The position numbers were made by a program, and so were the translations under genes. This document shows positions 7,508 to 18,621 of a DNA stretch of 64,000 nucleotides, piece by piece (the stretch's first letter is position 1; each line of letters opens with the position of its first letter). The stretch is from assembly GCF_040730185.1 (NCBI RefSeq), contig NZ_CP160402.1, positions 7,378,001 to 7,442,000 of the forward strand. The letters are read 5' to 3'. The notes beneath the pieces are model-generated. The model saw only the letters and a program-made list of their open reading frames with translations. It ran no database searches and was not told the DNA's origin. The DNA comes from Streptomyces sp. Je 1-332 (GTDB lineage: Bacteria > Actinomycetota > Actinomycetes > Streptomycetales > Streptomycetaceae).

Positions 7508-9639
7508 GCGGGGAACCGGACGGCCCCGAGGACAGAGTGCGCAGGTTCGCCACCATATGGAGCCGTGCCATCTTCCCGGTGACGGCGACCTCGCTGACCC
7601 GTCCCGAGTTCGAGCAGCAACTGGTGCCGCTGGCACGGAGGTTGCGCGCCGCGCTGCACGAGCGGATCTTCGAGTCGGCCGAGGGCCAGGCGATCGGCGC
7701 CGCGCTCGTCGGCACGCACTGCACCGACCCCGAGGCACTGAGCCGCACGCTCGACTGCGTGGACGCCTACCTCGTCCTGTACTGCGGCGACGACGGGCCC
7801 CAGGAGGAGCTGCGGGCCCGCTGCGCGCGCCTGCAGCACGCCGTGGCCGCGGGTTTCGCGGCAGCCCTTCGCGAGCGGACCCTCATCGAGCAGGAGGCGA
7901 TATCCCGGGCCGCCCTGAACGCGCGCAGCGCCGTCGCCGAAGCCCTGCACGCCAGCGAGGCACGCTTCCGTGCCGTCTTCCACGGCGCGGCGATCGGCAT
8001 CGGCATCGCCGACCTCACGGGCACGGTCCTCGAGGTGAACGACGCGCTGATCCGCATGTTCGGCGGCCTGGAGAACCAGCTGCGCGGGCGCAACGTCGCG
8101 GACTGGACGCACCCCGACGACTCCCCTCACGTATGGAAGCTCTACGACGAGCTGGTGCGCGGGGAGCGCGAGCACTACCGCGTGGAGAAGGCCTTCTACC
8201 GGCCCGACGGCACCGTCCTGTGGACCAATCTGACCGTCTCGCTGCTACGTGACGCGGACGGAGTGCCGCAGTACCAACTGGCGTTGATGGAGGACACCAC
8301 CGAGCGGCGACTGCTCAACCTCCGCCTTCGCTACGAGGCCACGCACGACGCGCTGACCGGCCTGCCCAACCGCACCCTGTTCTTCGAGCGCCTGGAGAAG
8401 GCCCTCGCGGCGGGCGACGGCGCACGGTTCGGGCTCTGCTACCTCGACCTCGACGGCTTCAAGACCGTCAACGACAGCCTCGGCCACGCGGCGGGCGACC
8501 GGCTCCTCGTCGAGGTCGCCGACCGGCTCCAGTCCTGCGCCACGGCGCCCGGCGAGATGGTCGCGCGGCTCGGCGGCGACGAGTTCGTGGCGCTGACCAC
8601 CGGCCGTGACACCGAGGTCGAGGTGGACGAACTCGCGGGCCGCATCATGCACGCGCTCTCCACGCCCATCCGTGTCGAGGGCCGCGAGCTGACCGTGCGC
8701 GGCAGCATCGGCATCGTCGAGGGCCCGGCAGGGGAGCGCGGCGCGGCGGAGGTGCTGCGCAGCGCGGACATCACGATGTACCGCGCGAAGTCCGCGGGCG
8801 GCAACCGCTTCGAGCTCGCCGACCCCGAGGCCGACGCCCGCGCCATCACCCGGCACGGCCTGACCACCGCGCTGCCCGCAGCCCTGGAGCGTGGCGAGTT
8901 CTTCATCGAGTACCAGCCCCTGGTGCACCTGGGCGACGGCAGCGTGCGCGGGGCCGAGGCGCTGGTGCGGTGGCTGCACCCGCAGCACGGCATCATCGGG
9001 CCGGACCGCTTCATTCCGCTCGCCGAGCACACCGGTCTGATCGTGCCGCTCGGCCGCTGGGTCCTGGAGGAATCGGTACGCCAGGCCCGCACGTGGAAGG
9101 CGCGGCACAAGGACGCGGGCCCGCTGCGCGTGAACGTGAACCTCTCGCCCATGCAGCTGAACCACCCCGGCCTGGTCTCGGACACGGTGGAGATCCTGGA
9201 GCGCGTCGGGCTCGAACCGGGTGCCCTGTGCCTGGAGGTCACCGAGTCCGCGCTGATCGGCGCCGACGACGACCTGCTCAAGCCGCTGCGACGGCTGGCC
9301 GAGATGGGCGTGGACATCGCGCTGGACGACTTCGGCACGGGCTACTCGAACCTCGCCAACCTGCGCCGCCTGCCGGTGAGCATCCTCAAGCTGGACCGCT
9401 CCTTCACGCAGGGCATGCAGCACTTCCCCGCCGACCCCGTCGACCTGAAGATCGTCGAGGGGATCGTCGCGCTCGCCCACAGCCTGGACCTCGCGGTCAC
9501 GGTGGAGGGCGTCGAGACGGGCGCGCAGGCGGATCAGCTGCGAGAGTTGGGTTGCGACACGGCGCAGGGCTGGTACTACGCGCGGCCTGGCCCGCCGGAC
9601 CAGCTGCACGAGCTGGCGCTGGCGGACGCGGTGAGCTGA
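7504..9639 (+). CDS. rmdA: PAS-GGDEF-EAL c-di-GMP cyclase/phosphodiesterase RmdA
   Basis: A 711-residue cytoplasmic protein. The order is an N-terminal helical region (1-150), a PAS/PAC sensor (about 150-270), a GGDEF domain with an intact GGDEF motif near residue 357, and an EAL domain with EALVRW near 484 and DDFGTGYSNL and LKLDRSF downstream. No membrane helix is predicted. Both catalytic motifs look intact, so it may make and degrade c-di-GMP. In S. coelicolor RmdA (SCO0928) has this architecture and influences development; the neighbouring SCO0930-type lipoprotein and methyltransferase match that locus as I remember it. The gene is coupled to the upstream methyltransferase gene by a 4-base overlap. 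Confidence 0.88.
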   Translation: MSGEPDGPEDRVRRFATIWSRAIFPVTATSLTRPEFEQQLVPLARRLRAALHERIFESAEGQAIGAALVGTHCTDPEALSRTLDCVDAYLVLYCGDDGPQEELRARCARLQHAVAAGFAAALRERTLIEQEAISRAALNARSAVAEALHASEARFRAVFHGAAIGIGIADLTGTVLEVNDALIRMFGGLENQLRGRNVADWTHPDDSPHVWKLYDELVRGEREHYRVEKAFYRPDGTVLWTNLTVSLLRDADGVPQYQLALMEDTTERRLLNLRLRYEATHDALTGLPNRTLFFERLEKALAAGDGARFGLCYLDLDGFKTVNDSLGHAAGDRLLVEVADRLQSCATAPGEMVARLGGDEFVALTTGRDTEVEVDELAGRIMHALSTPIRVEGRELTVRGSIGIVEGPAGERGAAEVLRSADITMYRAKSAGGNRFELADPEADARAITRHGLTTALPAALERGEFFIEYQPLVHLGDGSVRGAEALVRWLHPQHGIIGPDRFIPLAEHTGLIVPLGRWVLEESVRQARTWKARHKDAGPLRVNVNLSPMQLNHPGLVSDTVEILERVGLEPGALCLEVTESALIGADDDLLKPLRRLAEMGVDIALDDFGTGYSNLANLRRLPVSILKLDRSFTQGMQHFPADPVDLKIVEGIVALAHSLDLAVTVEGVETGAQADQLRELGCDTAQGWYYARPGPPDQLHELALADAVS

Positions 9640-9659
9640 GGAGTACGAGGAGTACGAAG

Positions 9660-10415
9660 ATGTCCGACGGAGTGATCCAGTGGGTGTACGCCTTCGTGGA
9701 CCGGCCCAAGGACCGGTTCGCGAAGGCCCATGACTTCTGGGCGGCGGTCACCGGGACGCGGCTCTCCGCGTTCCGCGGCGACGACGACCAGTTCGTGACG
9801 CTCCTTCCCGACGGAGCCGACGCCTGCCTCAAGGCGCAGGCCGTCGACGGCCCCGGCGGCGCTCACCTCGACTTCGCCGTGGAGGACGTGGCCGCCAAGG
9901 CAAGCGAGGCCCGCGGGCTCGGAGCGGCCCCGGTCTTCGCGGAGGAGGGCCTGGAGGTCCTGCGCTCTCCGGGCGGACAGCTGTTCTGCGTGGTGCGGTG
10001 GCAGGGTGAGCGGACACGCCCCGAACCGCTCGCCGCGGCGGACGGCACCACGAGCCGCCTCGACCAGGTGTGCCTGGACGTGCCGCCTGCGGTGTGGGAG
10101 GCGGAGAAGGCCTTCTGGCCCGCCTTCACGGGGTGGCCGGACCGCCCGGGTTCACGCCCGGAGTTCCACCTCGTGGAGCCGACCCCGGCGTTGCCCGTCC
10201 GGATCCTGTTGCAGCGCCTCGACGAGGACGGACCCGCGGGGGCACACCCGGACTTCTCCTGCTCCGACCTCGACGCGGACCGCGTCCGGCACGAAGCGCT
10301 CGGCGCCGAGACGGTGTGGCGTGGCCCGCACTGGATCGTGATGCGGGACCCGGCCGGGGGCACGTACTGCCTGACGGTCAGGAATCCCCAGACAGGCACC
10401 GTGAGCGCCCCTTAA
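9660..10415 (+). CDS. VOC-family protein with two glyoxalase-like domains
   Basis: A 251-residue protein from ATG 9660, preceded by GAGGAGTACGAGG. It holds two tandem vicinal-oxygen-chelate modules (about 5-120 and 130-245), each of the pattern F-x-D/W...HLDF or HPDF...LRSPGG or MRDPAGG. VOC proteins include glyoxalases, dioxygenases and resistance proteins; metal ligands are not obvious here, so a binding role is possible. It starts 20 bases after rmdA and is probably in the same transcript. The TAA stop lies within a palindrome that begins a REP-like element. Confidence 0.8.
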   Translation: MSDGVIQWVYAFVDRPKDRFAKAHDFWAAVTGTRLSAFRGDDDQFVTLLPDGADACLKAQAVDGPGGAHLDFAVEDVAAKASEARGLGAAPVFAEEGLEVLRSPGGQLFCVVRWQGERTRPEPLAAADGTTSRLDQVCLDVPPAVWEAEKAFWPAFTGWPDRPGSRPEFHLVEPTPALPVRILLQRLDEDGPAGAHPDFSCSDLDADRVRHEALGAETVWRGPHWIVMRDPAGGTYCLTVRNPQTGTVSAP

Positions 10416-10455
10416 GGGGCGCGGGGAACTGCGCGCCCAGCCCCCACCGGGCCCG
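10405..10455. repeat. REP-like palindromic element, copy 1
   Basis: An 18-base perfect palindrome GCGCCCCTTAAGGGGCGC (10405-10422) containing the VOC gene stop, followed by GGGGAACTGCGCG. An inverted second copy lies at 14884-14935. I know this sequence type as a dispersed intergenic repeat of Streptomyces chromosomes. It may also act as a terminator between the convergent VOC and LysR genes. Confidence 0.75.
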
Positions 10456-10478
10456 CGTTCAACACGTCTCCGGAGCGC

Positions 10479-11357
10479 CTACCGCTCCAACAGCATCCGC
10501 TGCAGCTCCCGCGCAGCCCGTGGCGGAGCCACATCGCTGCGGTGGGCGAGGGCGATCGTGCGGTGCAGGGTGGGCCGGGCCAGCGGAGTCATGCGCAGGC
10601 CCCGCCCGGCCCGCTCGGCCACCATGCGGGGTACCACCGCGACCCCGAGCCCGGCCTGCACGAAGCCGAGCACCGCGTCCATCTCGCCACCCTCGACCGC
10701 GAACTCCGGCTCGAATCCCTCGGCCCGGCAGGCGGCGACCGTCAGCTCCCGCAGGTCGTACCCGTGCCGGAACATCACGAGCCGCTCCCGTTGCAGATCG
10801 GCCACTCGCACCGACCTGCCGCCGAACTTCCGCGCCTCCGGTGACGACACCACGACCAGGTCCTCGCGGAGCAGCTCCACGGTCGTCAGAGCCGGGGACG
10901 GCGACGGCAGCGGAAGCACGACGATCGCCAAGTCCAGGGCGCCGCGCGCCAGTTCCCGTACAAGGTCGTGGGAGCCGCCCTCCTCCAGGAGGAGCTGGAT
11001 GCCGGGGTGCCGGTCGTGGAAGGCGCGAAGCACCTCGGGCAGCAGGCCCGTGCAGACGCTGGGCGTCGCCCCCAGACGGATCCTGCCGCGGCGCAGCTGC
11101 GCCAGCTCCTGGACCTCGATCCTGGCGGTGTCGGCGTCCGCGAGGATCCGGCGGGCCAGCGGCAGGAGCGCCTCGCCCGCGTCGGTCAGCGCGATGTTCC
11201 CGCGGGCCCTGCTGAACAGCTCCGCGCCCAGCTCCTTCTCCAGGGCGCGGACCTGCTGGGAGAGCGAGGGCTGCGAGACGTGCACCTGCTCGGCGGCCCG
11301 GGTGAAGTGCCTGGTCTCGGCCACCGCGACGAAGTATAGGAGCTGCTGAAACTGCAT
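10479..11357 (-). CDS. LysR-family transcriptional regulator, divergent from sdhCAB
   Basis: A 292-residue regulator. ATG 11357 gives the classic N-terminus MQFQQLLYFVAVAETRHFTR with a winged helix (residues 1-60, recognition segment VSQPSLSQQVRALEKELG) and a periplasmic-binding-like effector domain (90-290). It is transcribed away from the succinate dehydrogenase genes with a 96-base gap that contains a T-N11-A dyad, so it probably controls sdhCAB and itself. The effector is unknown. Confidence 0.88.
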   Translation of the reverse strand: MQFQQLLYFVAVAETRHFTRAAEQVHVSQPSLSQQVRALEKELGAELFSRARGNIALTDAGEALLPLARRILADADTARIEVQELAQLRRGRIRLGATPSVCTGLLPEVLRAFHDRHPGIQLLLEEGGSHDLVRELARGALDLAIVVLPLPSPSPALTTVELLREDLVVVSSPEARKFGGRSVRVADLQRERLVMFRHGYDLRELTVAACRAEGFEPEFAVEGGEMDAVLGFVQAGLGVAVVPRMVAERAGRGLRMTPLARPTLHRTIALAHRSDVAPPRAARELQRMLLER

Positions 11358-11378
11358 ACACGGCAGGATACGGCCGAT

Positions 11379-11395
11379 GATAGCCACTCGCTATC
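11379..11395. promoter_or_regulatory. LysR-box dyad between regulator and sdhC
   Basis: GATAGC-CACTC-GCTATC, a perfect 6-base dyad with the T-N11-A core usual for LysR regulators, in the 96-base divergent intergenic region. Confidence 0.6.
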
Positions 11396-11415
11396 GAGAT
11401 GAGCTGAACCATCTC

Positions 11416-11446
11416 TTGGACCGATCGGGACTTTCGGCCTTAGCGT
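11416..11446 (+). promoter_or_regulatory. Candidate sdhCAB promoter, leaderless start
   Basis: TTGGAC (11416) and TAGCGT (11441) are 19 bases apart. The -10 hexamer ends seven bases before the sdhC ATG and no Shine-Dalgarno sequence is present, which suggests a leaderless transcript. Confidence 0.5.
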
Positions 11447-11453
11447 CGGTCCC

Positions 11454-12164
11454 ATGGCTCTGGCAACGCGGACGGACCGAAAACGGTCGTCGATGACGCG
11501 CACGATCTGGGACTCGTCCGTCGGCAAGAAGACGGTGATGGCGGTGAGCGGCCTGATCATGCTGCTCTACCTGATCGCCCACATGATCGGGAACCTGAAG
11601 ATCTTCTTCGGGCCCGAGGAGCTCAACCACTACGCCCACTGGCTGCGCACGGTCGGCGAGCCCTTCATGCACTACGAGTGGACACTCTGGCTGATCCGCG
11701 TCGTGCTCGTCGTCGCCGTGGTCGCACACGCCGTCTCCGCGTACCAGCTCAGCCGCCGCGACATCAGGGCGCGCCCCGCCAAGTACGTCAACAAGAAGGC
11801 GGGCAAGAGCTTCGCCACGCGCACGATGCGCTGGGGCGGGATCATCCTGGCCCTGTTCATCGTCTGGCACATCCTGGACCTGACGACCGGCACCGTGCAC
11901 CCGGGCGGCTACGAGCACCTGCACCCGTACCAGAACATCATCGACACGTTCTCCACGTGGTACAGCAACGTCATCTACATCGTCGCCGTCACCGCCCTCG
12001 GCTTCCATGTCCGCCACGGCCTGTGGAGCGCCGCGCAGACCCTCGGCGCGGGCAGGGCGACCCGTGACCGCGCCCTGAAGATCATCGCCAATGGCGTCGC
12101 GCTCGTCCTGACAGCGGGCTTCGTCGTCGTCCCCGTGGCCGTCATGACCGGAGTGGTGAGCTAG
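11454..12164 (+). CDS. sdhC: Succinate dehydrogenase cytochrome b558-type subunit
   Basis: A 236-residue membrane protein with five hydrophobic helices and histidines suited to haem b ligation (LIAHMIGNL, VAHAVSAY, IVWHILDL, LGFHVRHGLW). This matches the single-subunit diheme anchor of type B succinate dehydrogenase/fumarate reductase, which passes electrons to quinone. It is followed after three bases by the flavoprotein gene and forms sdhCAB. The start could be ATG 11454 (leaderless) or ATG 11493 near MTRTIWDSSVGKK. A second, separate Sdh is usual in Streptomyces, so this may be an alternative complex. Confidence 0.92.
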   Translation: MALATRTDRKRSSMTRTIWDSSVGKKTVMAVSGLIMLLYLIAHMIGNLKIFFGPEELNHYAHWLRTVGEPFMHYEWTLWLIRVVLVVAVVAHAVSAYQLSRRDIRARPAKYVNKKAGKSFATRTMRWGGIILALFIVWHILDLTTGTVHPGGYEHLHPYQNIIDTFSTWYSNVIYIVAVTALGFHVRHGLWSAAQTLGAGRATRDRALKIIANGVALVLTAGFVVVPVAVMTGVVS

Positions 12165-12167
12165 CCG

Positions 12168-14122
<1,955 letters not shown>

Positions 14123-14126
<4 letters not shown>

Positions 14127-14869
14127 AGCTCACCCTGCGCGTCTGGCGCCAGCGACACGCCGACGCCGAAGGCGCCATGTCCACCTACGAGGTCGACGGC
14201 ATCTCGTCCGACATGTCCTTCCTGGAGATGCTGGACACCCTCAACGAAGAGCTCATCGTCAAGGGCGACGACCCCGTCGCCTTCGACCACGACTGCCGCG
14301 AGGGCATCTGCGGCGCGTGCTCGCTCGTCATCAACGGCGACGCGCACGGCCCGGAGCGCACCACGACCTGTCAGCTGCACATGCGGTCCTTCAAGGACGG
14401 CGACACGATCGACATCGAGCCGTGGCGTGCCGCCGCCTTCCCGGTCGTCAAGGACCTGGTCGTCGACCGCTCGTCCTTCGACCGGATCATCCAGTCCGGC
14501 GGCTACATCAGCGCCCCGACGGGTGCTGCCCCCGAGGCCCACGCGGCGCCCGTGCCGAAGCCCGACGCGGACTTCGCCTTCGAGCACGCGGAGTGCATCG
14601 GCTGCGGCGCCTGCGTCGCCGCCTGCCCCAACGGCTCGGCGATGCTGTTCACCTCGGCGAAGGTCAACCACCTGAACGTCCTGCCGCAGGGTGCGCCCGA
14701 GCGGGAGACCCGTGTCCTGGACATGGTGGCGCAGATGGACGAGGAGGGCTTCGGCGGCTGCACGTTGACCGGTGAGTGCGCCACCGCCTGCCCGAAGGGC
14801 ATCCCGCTGCCCTCCATCTCCGCGATGAACAAGGAGTGGCTGCGGGCTACAAGGAAGGTGAGCCGCTAG
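14123..14869 (+). CDS. sdhB: Succinate dehydrogenase iron-sulfur subunit
   Basis: A 248-residue protein with an N-terminal plant-type ferredoxin fold, [2Fe-2S] ligands in [16 protein letters not shown] plus a later Cys (TTTCQLH). The C-terminal cluster motifs are [15 protein letters not shown] and [16 protein letters not shown], for the [4Fe-4S] and [3Fe-4S] centres. It links the flavoprotein to the membrane haems. It is the last gene of sdhCAB; a REP-like hairpin follows and may end the transcript. Confidence 0.95.
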
Positions 14870-14883
14870 GGGCAGTGGGAGCC

Positions 14884-14935
14884 TGCGGGCCGTTTGTGGT
14901 TGCTCGCGCAGTTCCCCGCGCCCCTTCGGGGCGCG
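14884..14935. repeat. REP-like palindromic element, copy 2 (inverted)
   Basis: Contains the complement of GGGGCGCGGGGAACTGCGCG seen in copy 1, with the hairpin CGCGCCCC-TTC-GGGGCGCG at 14917-14935. It sits between sdhB and the acyl-CoA ligase gene and may end the sdh transcript. Confidence 0.75.
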
Positions 14936-14948
14936 TACCGTCGCCCGC

Positions 14949-16460
14949 ATGCACCCGGGAGCGTACGACCCCGCCAGGACGGCCGTCGTCACCGCCGACG
15001 GCACACGGACCCTCACCTACGGACAACTCGAAGAACGCTCCCTGCGGCTCGCGGATCATCTGCGGGCCGCAGGCCTGCGCAGAGGCGACCACTTCGCCCT
15101 GCTCAGCGACAACGACCCGCGCGCCCTTGAGGTCTACTGGGCGGCGCTGCGCTCGGGCCTCTATCTCACCGCCGTCAATCACCACCTCACGACGGACGAG
15201 GCCGCCTACATCGTCCGGGACTGCGGAGCGAAGGCGCTGATCGTCTCCGGCTCGCTCGCCGAACTCGGCGCGGCGGTCATGGAGTTGGCGGGCGGCCCGC
15301 CGATCACGCTCGGCCTCGACGACGGAACGTACGAGAAGGCCCTGGAGTCCGCGTCCGCCGAGTCGCCCGCCCACCAGCCGCGCGGCACCGACATGCTCTA
15401 CTCCTCGGGCACCACGGGCCGCCCCAAGGGGATCAAGCCCGCGCTGCCCGAGGGTGACGTGCGCGAGGAGCCGAGCGCCTACGTACTGATCTTCCAGGCC
15501 ATGTACGGCTTCGGCGAGGACACCGTCTACCTCTCGCCCGCACCGATCTACCACGCGGCGCCGCTGCGCTTCTGCGGGGTCGTCACGGCGCTGGGCGGCA
15601 CCGTCGTGCTCATGGACACCTTCGACGCGGAGGGCGCCCTGGCGGCGGTCGAACGCCACCGGGTCACGCACAGCCAGTGGGTGCCCACCATGTTCGTACG
15701 GATGCTGAAGCTGCCCGCGCAGGTGCGCGAGCGCTACGACCTGTCGTCGATGACGACCGCCATCCACGCCGCCGCGCCCTGCGCCGTCGAGGTCAAGCGG
15801 CGGATGCTGGAGTGGTGGGGGCCCGTCCTGTACGAGTACTACTCGTCGACGGAGGGCAACGGCATCACCTTCATCTCGCCCGAGGAATGGCTGCGCAAGC
15901 CCGGCTCCGTCGGCAAGGACGGACTCCTCGGCGAACTGCGGATCTGCGACGAGGCGGGCGAGCTGCTGCCGAGCGGCGAGACCGGCACCGTCTACTTCGA
16001 GCGCGAGGAACTCTCCTTCCGCTACCACAACGACGACGTCCGCACCCGCGAGGCCCAGCACCCCGAGCATCCGAACTGGACCACCACGGGGGACATCGGA
16101 CACATCGACGAGGACGGCTATCTCTTCCTCACCGACCGCAAGGCATTCATGATCATCTCGGGTGGTGTGAACGTCTACCCGCAGGAGGCCGAGGACTGTC
16201 TCGTGCTGCATCCGGCGGTCGCGGACGTCGCGGTGATCGGGGTGCCCGATCCGGAGATGGGGGAGGCCGTCAAGGCAGTGGTCCGCCCGGCCGACGGAGT
16301 GACCACTGGGCCCGAACTGGAGCGTGAACTGGTCGCGTTCGTGCGCGAGCGCATAGCCCACTACAAGGCTCCGCGCTCCGTGGACTTCACGGACTCGCTA
16401 CCACGGACGCCGACCGGGAAGCTGGCCAAGTCGTCGCTGCGCAGGTCCTATTGGGAATGA
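14949..16460 (+). CDS. AMP-forming acyl-CoA synthetase (FadD-like)
   Basis: A 503-residue ANL-superfamily enzyme. It has the P-loop YSSGTTGRPKGIK near residue 155, the adenine-binding YEYYSSTEGNG near 295, TTGDIGHIDEDGYLFLTDRK near 380, and the catalytic lysine in LPRTPTGKLAK near the C-terminus. It activates a carboxylic acid to acyl-AMP and then acyl-CoA; the acid cannot be deduced. It stands alone after sdhB, past a REP-like element, and is convergent with a LysR gene. ATG 14949 has no strong ribosome site. Confidence 0.88.
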   Translation: MHPGAYDPARTAVVTADGTRTLTYGQLEERSLRLADHLRAAGLRRGDHFALLSDNDPRALEVYWAALRSGLYLTAVNHHLTTDEAAYIVRDCGAKALIVSGSLAELGAAVMELAGGPPITLGLDDGTYEKALESASAESPAHQPRGTDMLYSSGTTGRPKGIKPALPEGDVREEPSAYVLIFQAMYGFGEDTVYLSPAPIYHAAPLRFCGVVTALGGTVVLMDTFDAEGALAAVERHRVTHSQWVPTMFVRMLKLPAQVRERYDLSSMTTAIHAAAPCAVEVKRRMLEWWGPVLYEYYSSTEGNGITFISPEEWLRKPGSVGKDGLLGELRICDEAGELLPSGETGTVYFEREELSFRYHNDDVRTREAQHPEHPNWTTTGDIGHIDEDGYLFLTDRKAFMIISGGVNVYPQEAEDCLVLHPAVADVAVIGVPDPEMGEAVKAVVRPADGVTTGPELERELVAFVRERIAHYKAPRSVDFTDSLPRTPTGKLAKSSLRRSYWE

Positions 16461-16473
16461 GGGCCCGCGGGCG

Positions 16474-17373
16474 TCAGTCGAGAGTGGCGCCCCCAAGGAC
16501 CGTCTCACGGAAGGAGGCCACCACCGGCCGCAGATCGACGGCGTGCCAGGCCGCCCACAGGTGAACGGACGTCTCGTGCCAGGGCAGTTCACGTACGGCG
16601 ATACCCTCCGCCGCGCCGCGCACCATGCTCTTCTGGATGAGCGCCAGGCCGAGACCGGAGGCGACGAGGCCGAGCGCGGTGAGCGGTTCGGCGGCCTCCA
16701 GGCGGATGTCGGGGGTGAATCCGGACGCCACGCACGAGGCGAGGAAGGTGTCACGCCAGGCCGGGTCCTGGGTGTTCTCGACCGCGATCCACGCCTGCCC
16801 GTCCAGGTCGCCCGGCGTCAACTCCTCCCGCGCGGCCAGGGGATGAGCCGCGGGCAGCGCGAGCAGCAGCGGGTCCTCGACGAGGGGCGCTGCCAGCAGG
16901 TCCGGATCGTCACCTGCCGGTGGTTCCCGGACGAGGGCGATGTCGAGGCTGCGCTGGCGCAGGCCCTCGAACTGTTCCGTCGCCGAGAGGCTGTAGAGCG
17001 CGACGTGGATGCCGGGACGCTCCTCCTGGAGGGTGCGCAGCGCGCCCGGCAGGACGCCGGTGTGCATGGCGTCGCCGACGTATCCGATGCAGAGCCCGCC
17101 CTCCTCGCCGCGGCCGAGCCTGCGCCCGAGGTTCTCCAGACGGTCGGCGTGCCGCAGCAGGGCGCGGGTCTCGCTCAGGAAGACCCGGCCGTCGGCGGTG
17201 AGCCGGATGCGCTGCTGGCTGCGCTCGAACAGGACGAGACCGAGCTGCTTCTCCAGCTGGGCGATCTGGCGGCTGAGCGGTGACTGCGAGATGTGCAGGG
17301 CTTCCGCCGCCCTGCCGACGTGTTCCGTCTCGGCGACGGCCACGAAATAGCGCAGTTGTCGCAGGTCAAGCAT
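16474..17373 (-). CDS. LysR-family regulator, divergent from the aldo/keto reductase
   Basis: A 299-residue LysR protein. ATG 17373 follows GAGG and gives MLDLRQLRYFVAVAETEHVG; an upstream in-frame TTG is less likely. The helix-turn-helix is at residues 18-40 (ALHISQSPLSRQIAQLEKQ), with the effector domain from about 90. It is divergent from the aldo/keto reductase, SDR and kinase genes, with a 7-base-arm dyad between, so it probably regulates that set in response to a sugar-derived effector. Confidence 0.86.
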   Translation of the reverse strand: MLDLRQLRYFVAVAETEHVGRAAEALHISQSPLSRQIAQLEKQLGLVLFERSQQRIRLTADGRVFLSETRALLRHADRLENLGRRLGRGEEGGLCIGYVGDAMHTGVLPGALRTLQEERPGIHVALYSLSATEQFEGLRQRSLDIALVREPPAGDDPDLLAAPLVEDPLLLALPAAHPLAAREELTPGDLDGQAWIAVENTQDPAWRDTFLASCVASGFTPDIRLEAAEPLTALGLVASGLGLALIQKSMVRGAAEGIAVRELPWHETSVHLWAAWHAVDLRPVVASFRETVLGGATLD

Positions 17374-17398
17374 GTAAGACCTCGGGGGACTCAAGTGT

Positions 17399-17417
17399 GT
17401 CCAAGCGAGTCTTGGAC
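17399..17417. promoter_or_regulatory. Dyad in the LysR/aldo-keto reductase intergenic region
   Basis: GTCCAAG-CGAGT-CTTGGAC, 7-base perfect arms with a 5-base spacer, 25 bases upstream of the LysR start. A good candidate LysR operator. Confidence 0.55.
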
Positions 17418-17516
17418 AGTCTCAAGCATCGATCCTAACCTCGAACTCGCAAGGCCGACGGATCCCCCGAACCTCGAGGAGCCGTCGGAAATCCACCACC
17501 GCGAGGACCACCCCCC

Positions 17517-18527
17517 ATGAGCATCAAGCACCTCCTCCCCGGAGCGCTCGGCTTCGGCACCGCCCCGCTCGGCAACATGTTCCGCGCCATCCCCGACGCG
17601 GAGGCCGCGGCCACCGTCGAGGCCGCCTGGGACCAGGGCATCCGCTTCTACGACACCGCCCCCTTCTACGGCGCGGGCCTCTCCGAGATCCGGCTCGGTG
17701 ACGTCCTCGCGGGCCACCCCCGCGACGCATACGTCCTGAGCACGAAGGTCGGCCGCGTCATCCTGGACGAGGCCGAGGACCCCGCGGCCCGCGACCTCGG
17801 CGAGAAGGGCGGCCTCTTCGAGCACGGCCGCCCGAACAAGATGGTCAACGACTACACGGCTGACGCCACCCTCCGCTCCATCGAGGACAGCCTGAAGCGG
17901 CTCAGGACGGACCGGCTCGACATCGTGTGGGTGCACGATGTGGCGCAGGACTTCTACGGCGACGCATGGCTGGCCGCCTATGAGCAGGCCCGTACGGGCG
18001 CCTTCCGCGTCCTGGACCGGCTGCGCGACGAGGGTGTCATCAAGGCCTGGGGCCTTGGCGTCAACCGCGTCGAGCCGCTCGAACTCACCCTCGACCTGGA
18101 CGAACCGAAGCCCGACGCCTTCCTCCTCGCGGGCCGCTACACCCTCCTGGACCACGACCGCGCCCTTCAGCGCCTGCTCCCGGCAGCGGCCGCCCAGAAC
18201 GTCGACATCGTCGTGGGCGGCCCCTACAGCTCGGGAATCCTGGCGGGCGGTCAGCACTTCGAGTACCAGAAGGCGCCCGCGGAGATCGTCGCCAAGGTCG
18301 AGCGCATCAAGGCGCTCACCGAGCGGCACGGCGTCGGCATCAAGTCCGCCGCCCTGCAGTTCTCCCTCGCCCACCCGGCGACGGTGGCGGCGATCCCCGG
18401 AGCGACGAAGCCGAGCCGCATAGCAGAGGACGTGGCCGCGCTCGCCGAGACGGTACCGGCCGCGTTCTGGGCGGACCTGCGCGAGGAGAAGCTGATCGCT
18501 GCGGACGCCCCGGTTCCCACGACCTGA
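17517..18527 (+). CDS. Aldo/keto reductase, aldose 1-dehydrogenase-like
   Basis: A 336-residue (beta/alpha)8 NAD(P)-dependent oxidoreductase. The catalytic-type tetrad is visible as FYDTAPFYG (Asp, Tyr), STKVGR (Lys) and VWVHDV (His). The length and the GKGLFEHGRP-like insertion fit the D-threo-aldose 1-dehydrogenase/fucose dehydrogenase branch, which oxidises aldoses to lactones. It is followed by an SDR and an FGGY kinase, suggesting oxidative sugar catabolism. It is divergent from its likely LysR regulator. Confidence 0.85.
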   Translation: MSIKHLLPGALGFGTAPLGNMFRAIPDAEAAATVEAAWDQGIRFYDTAPFYGAGLSEIRLGDVLAGHPRDAYVLSTKVGRVILDEAEDPAARDLGEKGGLFEHGRPNKMVNDYTADATLRSIEDSLKRLRTDRLDIVWVHDVAQDFYGDAWLAAYEQARTGAFRVLDRLRDEGVIKAWGLGVNRVEPLELTLDLDEPKPDAFLLAGRYTLLDHDRALQRLLPAAAAQNVDIVVGGPYSSGILAGGQHFEYQKAPAEIVAKVERIKALTERHGVGIKSAALQFSLAHPATVAAIPGATKPSRIAEDVAALAETVPAAFWADLREEKLIAADAPVPTT

Positions 18528-18621
18528 CCCGGCCGGGGAGTGATCTACTGGGCCCGGGGGACAAGGCAGGGCCGCGCTCCGAAAGCCCACCCAGTCACAC
18601 CGCAGCAGGAGGTAACACAGC

